Shown: positions 30,201-42,200 of the stretch, piece by piece
How positions within the stretch are numbered: the first letter of the stretch is position 1
Layout of the letters: every line of letters begins with the position of its first letter
NCBI GenBank assembly: GCA_951799405.1
Contig: OX637332.1
Span: 4,965,001 to 5,029,000 of the forward strand
Length of the DNA: 64,000 bases
Direction of reading: 5' to 3'
Source of the DNA: Agapetus fuscipes
Taxonomy: Eukaryota; Arthropoda; Insecta; Trichoptera; Glossosomatidae
Translations under genes and position numbers: made by a program
Notes under the pieces: model-generated
Told to the model about the DNA's origin: nothing
Databases searched by the model: none
Seen by the model: the letters and a program-made list of their open reading frames with translations, nothing else

Positions 30201-33200
30201 CGTCAACTGCAATGAGTCTGACAGCCATAGCACGGATGTTTCTATCCTCTCCTTCACTCCTTTGACAGGTCAGAGCTTGCCATTTCTAGTACTCTGCTGT
30301 CTTTCCATGATGCTTAACATCTTGATGCTCCATGGACCCTCACGCTTTCTGGAGTACCTACATATATCACCATTTGATGTCACTGCACATAGCACCAATC
30401 TTGTCACACTTTATTTTTATTTTTTGTACTTAACTTAATTTTTTGTTCCTCAACTTATAGGTTGGTATGCGGCTGACCACCCATGCTATAGAAAATGGTT
30501 CACTTTGCCAATGTCACCCCTGTTTCAGGGCTGGACGGCTAGAGTTGCAGGGTGTATGTACATTTGAGATTTGGGTTTTCATGTTGCAGGTTCACATGCG
30601 GTCTGTGCAAGCCCAAACTTGTACGTGTCTGCTTGTGAGAACGCATATAATGTGAATCCCCAAAGTTACATATTTTTGCAACTTAGATTAAGTTAGACAA
30701 AAGTATTAGTTTTTGACAGGAATGAAGTATGTGAGGAACTTACAATTAATTTGAATGGAATAAAAGTTGAAGTAGTGAATGAGTTTGACTATTTAGGAAG
30801 TAAGTTTGAGGCGAATGGTAAGATGACGAAAGAATTAGAGAAGCGTGCCAGCAAAGGAAGATGCGTGATAGGAGCGTTTGGTAGAATAGCGAAGAATAAA
30901 AGGATACCAAAGAAAATGAAAATGGCGGTACACAATTGTATTTTGTTGCCGACCCTGATGTATGGAAGCGAGTCATGGACGTTGAATGAAAGAGAAGTAA
31001 ATAAGGTATGCACCGTAGAAATGGCCCATCTGAGAAGTATGACAGGAAAAACACTGAAAGATAGAGTGAGAAACGAATGGGTTCTAAATGAATGCGGAGT
31101 AAAAGAAAGCGTGAAAGTGAAAGTTCAAAGAAGTGTGATGCGATGGTTTGGACATATTGAAAGGATGAATGAAGACCGACTGACAAAAAGAGTGTATAAA
31201 GGGAATGTAACAGGTAAGCGTGGAAGGGGAAGACCTAGGAAACAATGGATTGATCAGATAAATGAGATTGCGAATGAATGGAATCTACAGAGTGGAAACA
31301 AGAGAAGAGCATGCATGAAAAGAGTGATGAAATTAGATGAGATGAAAGAAGTATGCAAGGACAGAGTCAAGTGGAGGCACTTGTGTGGAGGTACTGGCCA
31401 CCCCTAGAGGAAAGGCGGCAGGATACAAGACAAGACAAGACAAGATTAGATTAGATTAGATTGTACTCAAAATTGTATATTTTTTCATTGAAAAAGTGTC
31501 AATGTTTCAGTTTTACCTGGATGAATACAATGCGTCTAGTTTGTCTCCGCTGCACCTGGTGCTGTTTGGTGACGCCGTGGAGCATGTGGTGCGCTTGTCT
31601 CGGGCGCTGCGTGCTGAGCGTGGCCACGCCCTGCTGGTGGGGCCCGGGGGCTCGGGTAGGAGCAGTCTGGCGAGGCTGGCCACACACATCAATGACTACA
31701 GGTCACCTCCTTCTCTGTTAGCCGTCGTCTCTCTCATTAACCTCTTCAGGGACTTCACTGGCTGCAAGTTTCAGGCTAGATTTATAATAGAGTGTGCTCT
31801 ATAATCTATAGTCTAAGTTGCAAAGACGTATTAACATTCAAAGCTCAAATTAAATGCATGCCCACAAACAAACATGTGTAAATTTGTGTTACAAATGCTG
31901 AATGTGTACTTACAAATTAAAATTCAAAACTCGAATGAACATAAACCCTGCAACTTTTGCCAACCTTCCCTGAAACAGGGGTGACATAGGAAAAGTGAAC
32001 CATTTTTTGCAGTATGGATGGTCAGCCTCATACCAATCTATAAATTGTCTATATAGCATTATATGACAGAGCACCAGAGTTCATCAAGCTCACCACTCTT
32101 ACCATCAAAAATATTGACTCCGCCTTTAGGAGAAACTAGGGCCAAAGCACAGATCAAAGAGGGAGGAAAAATATTAACCGGACAAGGTGCCTTCTTAATT
32201 GGTGGTCCTCAAGCCTGAAAGCATCTACCCCATCATGTAAGACAAATAGTTGAAAAATGACATTTTTGGTAGGCACTTAGGATGCATAAATTTCTGACAT
32301 TACATTGTTCGGTACCCTTCTCATTTTGAGTGAGTGGGTAAGAAAAATAATGAAGTCGGATTTAAAAAAATCTGAAACGGGACTGCTGTCCTCAGGAACC
32401 TATAACAAAATATGTTATTGCCTTATTGCAGATGTTTCACTATTGAGTTGACGCGGCTCTATGACTTGTCTTCATTCCACGATGATCTCAGGAGTCTGTT
32501 CGTGCAAGCCGGAGTCAAGAACGAGGATGTGGTCTTCCTTGTCACAGACAATACAATACGGCACGAGGAGTTCTTGGAAGATATCAATAATATGCTGAAC
32601 TCTGGTGAGGAAATGGACTCTGGGCATTCAAAATATCCTTATCCTCCTATAATATATTATCAAAGTTTCAAGGATATGTATATTAACATTTTAGATTTAT
32701 GATAGACTTTTTTTGTATAGATTTCTTTGTAAGGTTTTGTTCTTTTTTATATTTAAATGTTATTTATTACTCGTATTCCTTGACTTATAGGTTGGTATGA
32801 GGCTGACCACCCATACTGTAAAAAATGGTTCACTTTGCCAATGTCACCCCTGTTTCAGGGAAGGTCGGCAAAAGTTTTGGGGCTTATGTTCATTTAAGGT
32901 TTGGATTTTATTTGTAAGTACACATTCAGCATTTGTAAGCGCGAACTACACTTGTTGGTTTGTGGGCATACATCTGAGAGCTTTAAATGAATATATCCTT
33001 GCAACTTATATTATGGATTAGATTATAGATAAACGTATGCCCACAAGCAGACACGTGTAAGTTCACACTTACAAATGCTACATGTGAACTTACAACTTCA
33101 AATCCAAACCTCGAATGAATGAAACGCTGAAAATTTTGCTGACCTTCTCTGAAACAGAGATGATATTAGCAAAGTAAACCATTTTTTGTTGTATGGGTGG

Positions 33201-36200
33201 TCAGCATCATACCAATCTATGTATCAGTCAAGGAATATATATCAGCAAAGAATTTTGCTGGTATTGTCGAATGGAAAAGGCGTTAGCACGCATTATTGAA
33301 AGAAACGCAAGTTTGAACCCCGCCTGCATCATGTTCTATACAATAACTTTTACCCTGATTCAGTAGATGTCATTACATTATAAATAGTAATTAATGTAAG
33401 TATTAAATAATCAATAATTAATTGATAATGTTAATACCTGTTTCTGGCCAGGCAAAATAGGTTCCTGAATTGCATTCCTGTTCACAATAAATGTGTTTTA
33501 AAAAAAAAAGACAAAAAATAGGAGAGACAGGCTTGTTGAAATCATCAAAAGTTTTTTTGGAAAATGACAATGTGTGTTCAGGTGATGTCCCAAATCTCTT
33601 TGAAGCCGACGATCGTGAGAAGGTGCTGCTGGACTGTCGCGAGGCGGCCATTGCCAGCGGAGTCAGCGGTGGGGACAAGGACGCCGTGTTCTCCTTCTTC
33701 ATCAGCAGAGTGCGGGCCAAGCTGCATCTGGCTCTGTGCATGAGCCCCGTGGGAGACGTCTTCAGGTACTGCTTCTGTTTTCCGAGTATAAAATATTACT
33801 TCAATTTGTCTCAATTGTGTAAATCAAAAATATGTATGAATTAATTAAAATACTTTTTTAACTTTGTTACAATTCACTTGAGTTTTATTTTTTAAAAAAC
33901 ACAACCAGTTTCGGGAGAAGCAGTACCTCCCATCTTCAGGTGTAAATATCAACTAACATAAAATACAAAATTACCAAATTAAGCAAGGATTTAATTTGTA
34001 GTACTGGTGGGGGTAAGTGGGGGGCGGGGTTTAATTGGAAACAAAGAAAGTAATGGCGAAGTGTTAGGAAAGAGGATATTATTTAAGAGGTTATTTTCAG
34101 AATTAATATTTTTTTGGATTTCTAGATTTTCAAAATTGTTCATAATTTTACCTTTGTAGGGGATGGGATGAAGGAGTTTTAATGTGTGAGTGTGAAAGGA
34201 ATGGTTTGATTCAATGATGTGGTTGGCGAACTCAGAGTGACTGTTGCTCGTTAGGCAACGGCGGTGTTCTTGTATTCTAATTTTTAGATTTCTTGCGGTT
34301 TGTCCAATATATTTGAGTTTTAAATTTAAAAAATTTGAGTTTTAAAAAGAAAGCGTTACTAGACAAAAAACTTAACATATTACTGTCGAAAAAACAAGCT
34401 AATTTAAAACCTAATAAAATAACACCTACAATTACAAAACATCAGTTTAACGAACGAGTAGTTAACCTATCACAGCATACATTTACTACAGAAGAAACCA
34501 AGCTACTCAACCACGGACTTAAATATAACATATGTGACAACAGTGAAAAACCTATTATGCAATTGGCAGTAGACATTGACGCGGCAGTAACAAAAGAATC
34601 TATAGCAGTGAAATACAAGTGCGCTGACGAAATCAAGAAATCAAGAATGGGAGGGAAAACATCTACCAATAGGGAAATGAGAACAGCTCACAACATTCGC
34701 CAAGCCCTGAAAGAGAAGAAACTCACACTCACAAGATCCGACAAGGGAAACAGCACTGTCATCTTAAATACATTGGATTATATTAACAAAGTGGAAGATT
34801 TTTTAAAGGACAACATTTTCGTAGTGTTACACAAAAATCCTACTTCAAATTTCCAAGAAAAAGTGAAACAAGTGATTAAAAACTGCCCCACCATTAACGT
34901 AAATGGTGGTAATTCCCTGACACTAATGAATCCACAAGCCCCCAGGTTATATGGACTTCCCAAATTACACAAACAAAATACCCCGATAAGACCTGTAGTG
35001 TCATACGTTAGTGCCCCCAACTACAAAATTTGTAAACATCTTAATTTTCTAATAAACTCTTCAAAAATTTATAACCCGACTCACACAATAAAAAACAGTT
35101 TAGAACTTATTACTTAGTGAGTGTTCTACTGTATGCGGATGATGCTGTTCTTGTATCGGACTCAGCAGTAGAATTGCAAACGATGCTCTCTAGATTGAAC
35201 GAAGCTCTGCTAAGTAATTATTTGAAATTGAATGCAAGTAAGACGAAAGTTTTGATTTTTGAAAGAAATGAAGAAAATACGAACTACGAATTTAGAATAA
35301 ACGGAATGAATGTTGATGTGGTAAATGAGTTTGTATACTTGGGAAGTAAGTTTGAGAAAGATGGAAGAATGACAGGTGAACTTGAAAGAAGAGTAATGAA
35401 GGGCAGGTGTGTACTGGGTGCCACAGCTTGTATCGCCAAAAATCAAAACATTTCTAAAAATGCTCGATTGGCGGTACGCAGTGGCATACTTTTACCCACC
35501 TTGATGTATGGAAGCGAGGCCTGGACGGTGAATGAAAGTGAAATTAGTAAAGTCCATACTGTTGAAATGGACTTTCTAAGAAGTATGATTGGGAAAAAAC
35601 GGAGTGACAGGGTGAGGAATGATTTTGTAAGAAAAGAATGTGGTGCAAAAGAAAGTGTGAAAGTGAAGATTAAAAGAAGTTTGTTAAGATGGTTTGGGCA
35701 TATGGAGAGAATGAATGAGGAAAGACTGACGAAGAAAGTATATGTTGGTAGAATAGATGGATGTCGTGGTAGAGGAAGACCGAGAAAGGTATGGATGGAC
35801 CAAATATCCGAAATTGCGAATGAATGGAATATCCAGAGTCATAATAAAAGAAGAGCTTGTATGAAGAAGGTTATGACTCTGGAGGAAATGAAAGAAGTAT
35901 GCAAGGATAGAAAGAAATGGCGGTTGATCTGTGATGTTGGCGGCTAGGGTTTGTTAAAGTGAATTTGGTTTTATGATTTAGTTTTTTATGTCCATGTATA
36001 TATTGTTATTTTTATTCTCTGATTTTAAAAAATGTAATTTGTCATGTATGTTCCTTGACTTATAGGTTGTTATGCGGCTGACCACCCATAATATAAAAAT
36101 TGGTTCACTTTGCCATTGTCACCCCTGTTTCAGGGAAGGACGGCAAGAGTTGCAAGGCTTATGTTCATTTGAGATTGGGTTTTTATATTGTAGGTCCACA

Positions 36201-39200
36201 TGCGGCATGTGTTAATAATAATAATAATAATTGGACAATTTGTATACAGCGCCGTTTAGTGGCACTAGCCACCCCAAGGGCGCTTTTATGTGTTGAAGCT
36301 TCTGTTAAACAAATGTGTCTTAAGCAACTTCCTGAAACTGCCAACACTGGTCTCTGTTCTCAACTCCAGAGGTAGACTATTCCAGCAGGATGGACCAGCC
36401 GAACTAAAAGCCCTGTCTCCGAAACCAGTTCTGTTCCGTCGAAGAGGCAGTTGAAGCCTGTTTACGGCGTCACTCTGTGCAGAACGAAGAGTGCATCGTT
36501 TTCCACCTATCTGGTCGACTCTGCACAATTCACACAAGTACGATGGGGCAACTCCTCTGAGGGCATTAAAAACAGAAACACATATTTTGTACTCAATCCT
36601 CTCTGGGACTCGCAGCCAATGAAGGCGCCGCAACAGAGGAGAGACATGGTCAGTTTTTCGTCCTCCTAAAAGTAATTTGGCTGCAGCATTAAAGACGGAC
36701 TGCAGTCTAGACTGCTGAAACCTTGGAAGACCCCAGAACAGACCATTGCAATAATCCAGTCTCGACACAACAAAGGACGCAATGAGAATCTTAGCAGCTT
36801 CGGATGTCAAACAGTTTCTGACCCATCTCAACTGCCTCAGGTGAAAAAAACAGGAGCTCACAGTCGAGCTTATTTGCGTACTCATGGAGAGAGTGTTGTC
36901 AAGATGGACCCCAAGAAACTTAATTGAGCTAGATGGATATACATCCAGGCCCATTACTTTAATTGGTGAAGAGCCAAGCAAGTGTTTCCTACCAGGAGAC
37001 GACATCCAGATGAATTCTGTCTTGTCTGGATTCATTCTAAGGCGACACCTTGCCATCCACTCAGCCACCACTTCAATGCACCGGACGGTTAGCGCGAAAT
37101 TATACATATCTGCTTGTGGGAATGCATTTAGTATAAATCTTAAATGATATATATCTTTGCAGCTTAGATTAGATTAGATTAGAACTTATCAACTCCGTAA
37201 AAAATCTATTTGTACCCAATAACTCAAAACTTGTTTCCTTCGATGTTGTTAATCTATTTACAAATGTACCTATACCAGATGCAAAAAATATTTTTAATGA
37301 CTTATTATACGAATCGGATTTAAGTGATGCTATTGTTGATGAAATGATGAGAATGTTCAATGTATGTACAACACAAAACTATTTCCAATTTAATGATAAA
37401 TTTTACGAACAAAGAGAAGGTTTACCCATGGGTTCACCCATCTCTCCATTATTAGCTGATATGTTCTTAAGTAAACTGGAAACTGATTTATTAAATTCAA
37501 ACCATCCCCTTGTACAAAAAATATTTAAATGGTATCGTTACGTAGATGATATATTTTGTATTTTTAATGGTACTGATAGGCAACTAGAATCTCTCCTTTC
37601 CCACATTAACACTCTACATCACAATATTAAATTCACACTGGAAAAAAACGTTAATAATAACTTAAACTTTTTAGACATCTCCATTAAAATCACAAATAAT
37701 AAACTAGATTTCAACATATATCGTAAACCTACCCACACAGACACTGTAATACCGTTTCATTCCTCCCACCCCACCGCACATAAATTAGCTAGTTTTCACA
37801 GTATGCTAAATAGACTCGTAAAAATCCCACTTAATAATAATGATTACTCTCAAGAATTGTCAACCATTAAACAAATAGCTTGTAATAATGGATATGAACA
37901 CAAATTGATAGATAAACTGCTAAATAATAAAAAATATCAAATTCTTGTTAAAAAGTATCTTTACTCTGCACTTGATAATAATACCACAGATAAAACGTAT
38001 TGGAAAAAAATTCTCTACACAGGTCCATTATCTATCAAAATTTCTAAATTACTGCCCAGTTACATTAAACCCGCGTTCTACACAAACAATAATTTAAAAA
38101 ACATCCTCTTTAACTCAAAAGATAAAATTGACTGGATGATGAAAAGTGGCATATATGAGATTTCCTGTGGTGATTGCGAACTCAAATATATTGGACAAAC
38201 CGCAAGAAATCTAAAAATTAGAATACAAGAACACCGCCGTTGCCTAACGAGCAACAGTCACTCTGAGTTCGCCAACCACATCATTGAATCAAACCATTCC
38301 TTTCACACTCACACATTAAAACTCCTTCATCCCATCCCCTACAAAGGTAAAATTATGAACAATTTTGAAAATCTAGAAATCCAAAAAAATATTAATTCTG
38401 AAAATAACCTCTTAAATAATATCCTCTTTCCTAACACTTCGCCATTACTTTCTTTGTTTCCAATTAAACCCCGCCCCCCACTTTCCCCCACCAGTACTAC
38501 AAATTAAATCCTTGCTTAATTTGGTAATTTTGTATTTTATGTTAGTTGATATTTACACCTGAAGATGGGAGGTACTGCTTCTCCCGAAACTGGTTGTGTT
38601 TTTTAAAAAATAAAACTCAAGTGAATTGTAACAAAGTTAAAAAAGTATTTTAATTAATTAAAATGTGCTTTCACAAAGTTACTGCCCAAAATCTAAATAA
38701 TATGTATGAAAGCTAATTCACTCACTAGGGGTGGCATGTGGAACCTTTTTTTTTGATAGGTAAAGGGCCAGCCTTACGCCAACTGCTTCAGTTTAAGGGG
38801 AGAGGTTTTCTAGCCTCTGAGGAGGCTTGTTCTCATTTCTTGTGAAGGCTGAATAAACGTTGCTGGTATTTTATTTTGGGCTTGAAGTAAGAACTGAAGC
38901 GAGAAATTGTTTCTGATACTCTCAGTGAGATCGAACCTGAGCTCTTGGCATAAAATGCAAGTATTCTACCAACTGCTCTATTGACCGAGTGCTTTTGTAT
39001 ATTCTGTGCCGTTATCTTTGTACTATTTTGTTGTTTAAGCGAGCTAGAATAGGATTTTTACAAGTGTACACATTTTCAATTCACGCCATTGAGAATCTGT
39101 AACGTTCCATTGTTTTTATTTCCACAAACTGTGTAAGCAGGCAAACAATAAAACTTTTTTTTTATCTCTCGTCTTCGCACTTGCTTACTTGCAATGCATC

Positions 39201-42200
39201 TGGGCATTTTCCATGCGATATCGAAAACCTGAAATCAACCCCCTGAGCTGCACTCACTGGACTCAGTGGCAACTGGATTTATTCATGCTATCTTATCTAA
39301 CATCTGTCATTTGTGCGTTGCTAATCAAGCTATCATAATAAGAAATATTAAAAAATTGTAATTTTTTTATTCTTGTTATTATTATTTTTTTTTTTTTTTA
39401 TTAACGGACATGATAGTCCAATTACATAATTTTATGACAAGGTAATTACAAAGAATGACAAAGAAAACAATATAATTCAAGGATTAATATTACATAATAG
39501 CACAGTCAAATAAATACCTATACTTTCCTCAGCAAAACAAAGCTCTACAGAATTCAGACAGGCTCATGCCGCATAAATCTAGATGAGAGGAAGAATTTAA
39601 AAGACGACACATTCTGTTAATAGGAGAATAGTATCCTAAATTTGAAGTGTGAAAGTTGAGAGAGAGCAATTCATTTATTCTAAATCTTCGCGTTGGAACA
39701 TTTAATTTGATACATTGTAAAAGATAAGATGAGTCGAAAATACTATTAATGATTTTATAAATACATATGAGTTGAGCATGTTGTCGGCGTGTTACTAAAG
39801 ATGAAATGCCTAGGGTGATCTCTATGTCTTTATAGTCATACTCGTCTCTACTTAGACCCATTTTCCAAGCAACTCGTCTTAGAAAGCGATGCTGTACTGA
39901 TTCAAGGCGGTCAATGTGGGTAGCATAGAATGGAGACCAGATAACACTGGCATACTCAAGGTGTGGGCGAATCAATTATCAAAATTAAAAGTAGAAACAT
40001 TTGGGTAACAATTGAAAGATGGTTAATAAGGTTCAGAACTGATTGGAATGAACCTAGAAGAGAATTGTTCTTTCAATGACGCCATTTTATTTTTACTTTA
40101 TTTATTTATTTAATAAGTATGTACAGGACTGACAGTGAGACACCAAAACGTCACAATACATATAACATTGTAAACATAAGAGAACAATACGAAGATGCTC
40201 AGATACATTATTCTACGCATCCATACGTTTGTCTAGTATACAAGCAGATTCAGATAGTAAGCGATCCACACCAGTTGTAAATATATCCAGGTGTGGGGCG
40301 GAGGAGGCCAGAGTATTGAGCAGCGACAGTGCACGCACTACCCAAGGCTGACATGTGTAATGTATTCCAGACGTCGCTGTCGGATGTTTCCCTCCCTGGT
40401 GAACTGCTGCACCATAGACTGGTTTGTGAAGTGGCCATCAGATGCTCTCTTGACCGTGGCCACCACTATCTTGTCTCCCGTAGGAAGTCCTAATACCGTG
40501 CAAGCATTGGCAAGAGTGTGCGTGCACGTGCACGAGGTAAGACCTTATACTTTTAGCGGGCTTTCCCGATTGATGATGCAGTTGCATCAGTAGATGATGT
40601 TCTTAGAAGAAGAAAAAGATCATGTGAAATACTGTTTAATAATCTAAGTTGAAAGATAAATGTATACAAGGCGGGAAAGGCAGAATTTTAAATCTTACTG
40701 AGAGTACAAGATTTAAATTTCTGACAAAATCTACAAGCCTTGCCCACTCCACAGATAACGTATAAATACTGCGTGCTCTCAACACAGCGATCAGTTCAAG
40801 TACGAGCCTTGAAGAAGTCAGTGACAAGTTCACTGATGAAACGTAGCAGCCTTCTAAGAAAAAAACAGCCTTCTGAGAAAAAATACTGGACCATGGTCTA
40901 CAAGCCCGGAAGAATGGATGCTGCATCCTCATCATTATCAATAGATAGATAGATTTATTTACACACATTATTGTACATTACAGGTTAAATATAATACATA
41001 CATACAAAAAAAAAATTGAAAAGACGATAGAAGTATACATCTTGAATTTTATGGAACAACAGAGCCATTTTGAACACAATACATAGGTTTTTGAGGTCGA
41101 AAAAGCATTTCTTTAGGAGTACCTACGTTGTATTATAGTCTGTCTGGGTTTTCTCCCCCAGAGTGTTGAAGTGATGACTGAGCGGCTGTTCACAGAGGCG
41201 CATCGCTACTTCTACACGACACCCAGCAGCTACCTGGACCTGCTGAAGCTCTACAGCAATATGCTGGACAAGAAGAGAAGGGAGATCCTGCAAAATAGAA
41301 TAAGGGTTTCAAGTGGTTTACAGGTACTAGTAACAAACAAACTTGATGCTGGAGAGTTGTTTTCCGGGATCTGTTGCCGTGGTCTGTGGGAGTTGGAGCT
41401 ACCGGATATTTCACCCATGTCTGCGATGGGCTTCTTCAGTAAGAAATTGAAGTGAAGAAGATGATGTTGATTACAGTTTCATCTTTCATTAGTGTTTTCA
41501 TAAACAACATCTTCTTAACTTTACTTTCACGCTAAGGAAGCCCATCGCAGATATTGCCAAAACGAGAAGCTCCAGTTTCTACAGACCACAGCAACAGATC
41601 CTGGAATCACCATCAGCGAGAATCGGCTGGGCCAGCCAAACTCCTAATCAAACTTGATACAAATATTATGATAATCTATTTGGTGAGCTCTTTTTTTGTG
41701 CGAATCACACTTCAAACACCCTTTATGAGCTTGTTTGTCATTATAAAAAGCGCCAATCCACGATCGGCGATAGAAGGATCAAGTTGGCAAGAAACTTCAG
41801 TGACCGGTCTTTTGTGAATTATGAATTTTTCAACCCCTCGAAAAGCATATTTGAGAAACTTTATTCCAAAAATAAAGTTATAATGTAACCTCTGAATTTG
41901 GCTGTAAAAACTATGGTCAAAAATTCAGTGTGAATAAAAACTTTTTTTACCTAAAATAACACTGTTTTTGGACCCACATAAGATAACTTTTTATATGCCT
42001 TTGGGCCAAAGAATATTCTTATATCAAGGCTATTTCATTTGCATAACATATTATTATGAATGTCGTTTTGTGTTTGTTTTATTTTAAGAAATTATATGAA
42101 ACATATGAGAATGTTGGTGTTATGGAGAAAATGGTGAAAGAAATGGAACCCATGCTCCTGGCCAAGTCTGAAGAGACACAGAGAATGTTTTCTCAGATGA

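Larger units (their letters stand above)
33836..38660 (+). mobile_element. Penelope-like element with inverted arms, interrupted
   Basis: Coding halves at 34335-35110 and 37179-38507 (+ strand). The first has the PLE RT motif GLPKLHKQ; the second has [16 protein letters not shown], the RT active site RYVDDIF, and a C-terminal GIY-YIG endonuclease ([20 protein letters not shown]). The left side (33836-34325) is a minus-strand copy of the right end (about 38165-38660), so the element is flanked by inverted arms, a known PLE arrangement. A 2-kb nested insertion (35111-37178) splits the gene, so it is inactive. GIY-YIG places it with the endonuclease-bearing Penelope/Neptune/Poseidon types. Confidence 0.93.

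Noticed and set aside
30751..31407. A host gene of 218 residues
   Set aside because: It is a LINE reverse-transcriptase C-terminus without a start region; relatives lie at several other places in the window.
36100..36375. Short open frames inside LINE tails (for example text like [17 protein letters not shown])
   Set aside because: They recur wherever the LINE 3' end occurs and shift frame between copies; no sign of selection on protein.
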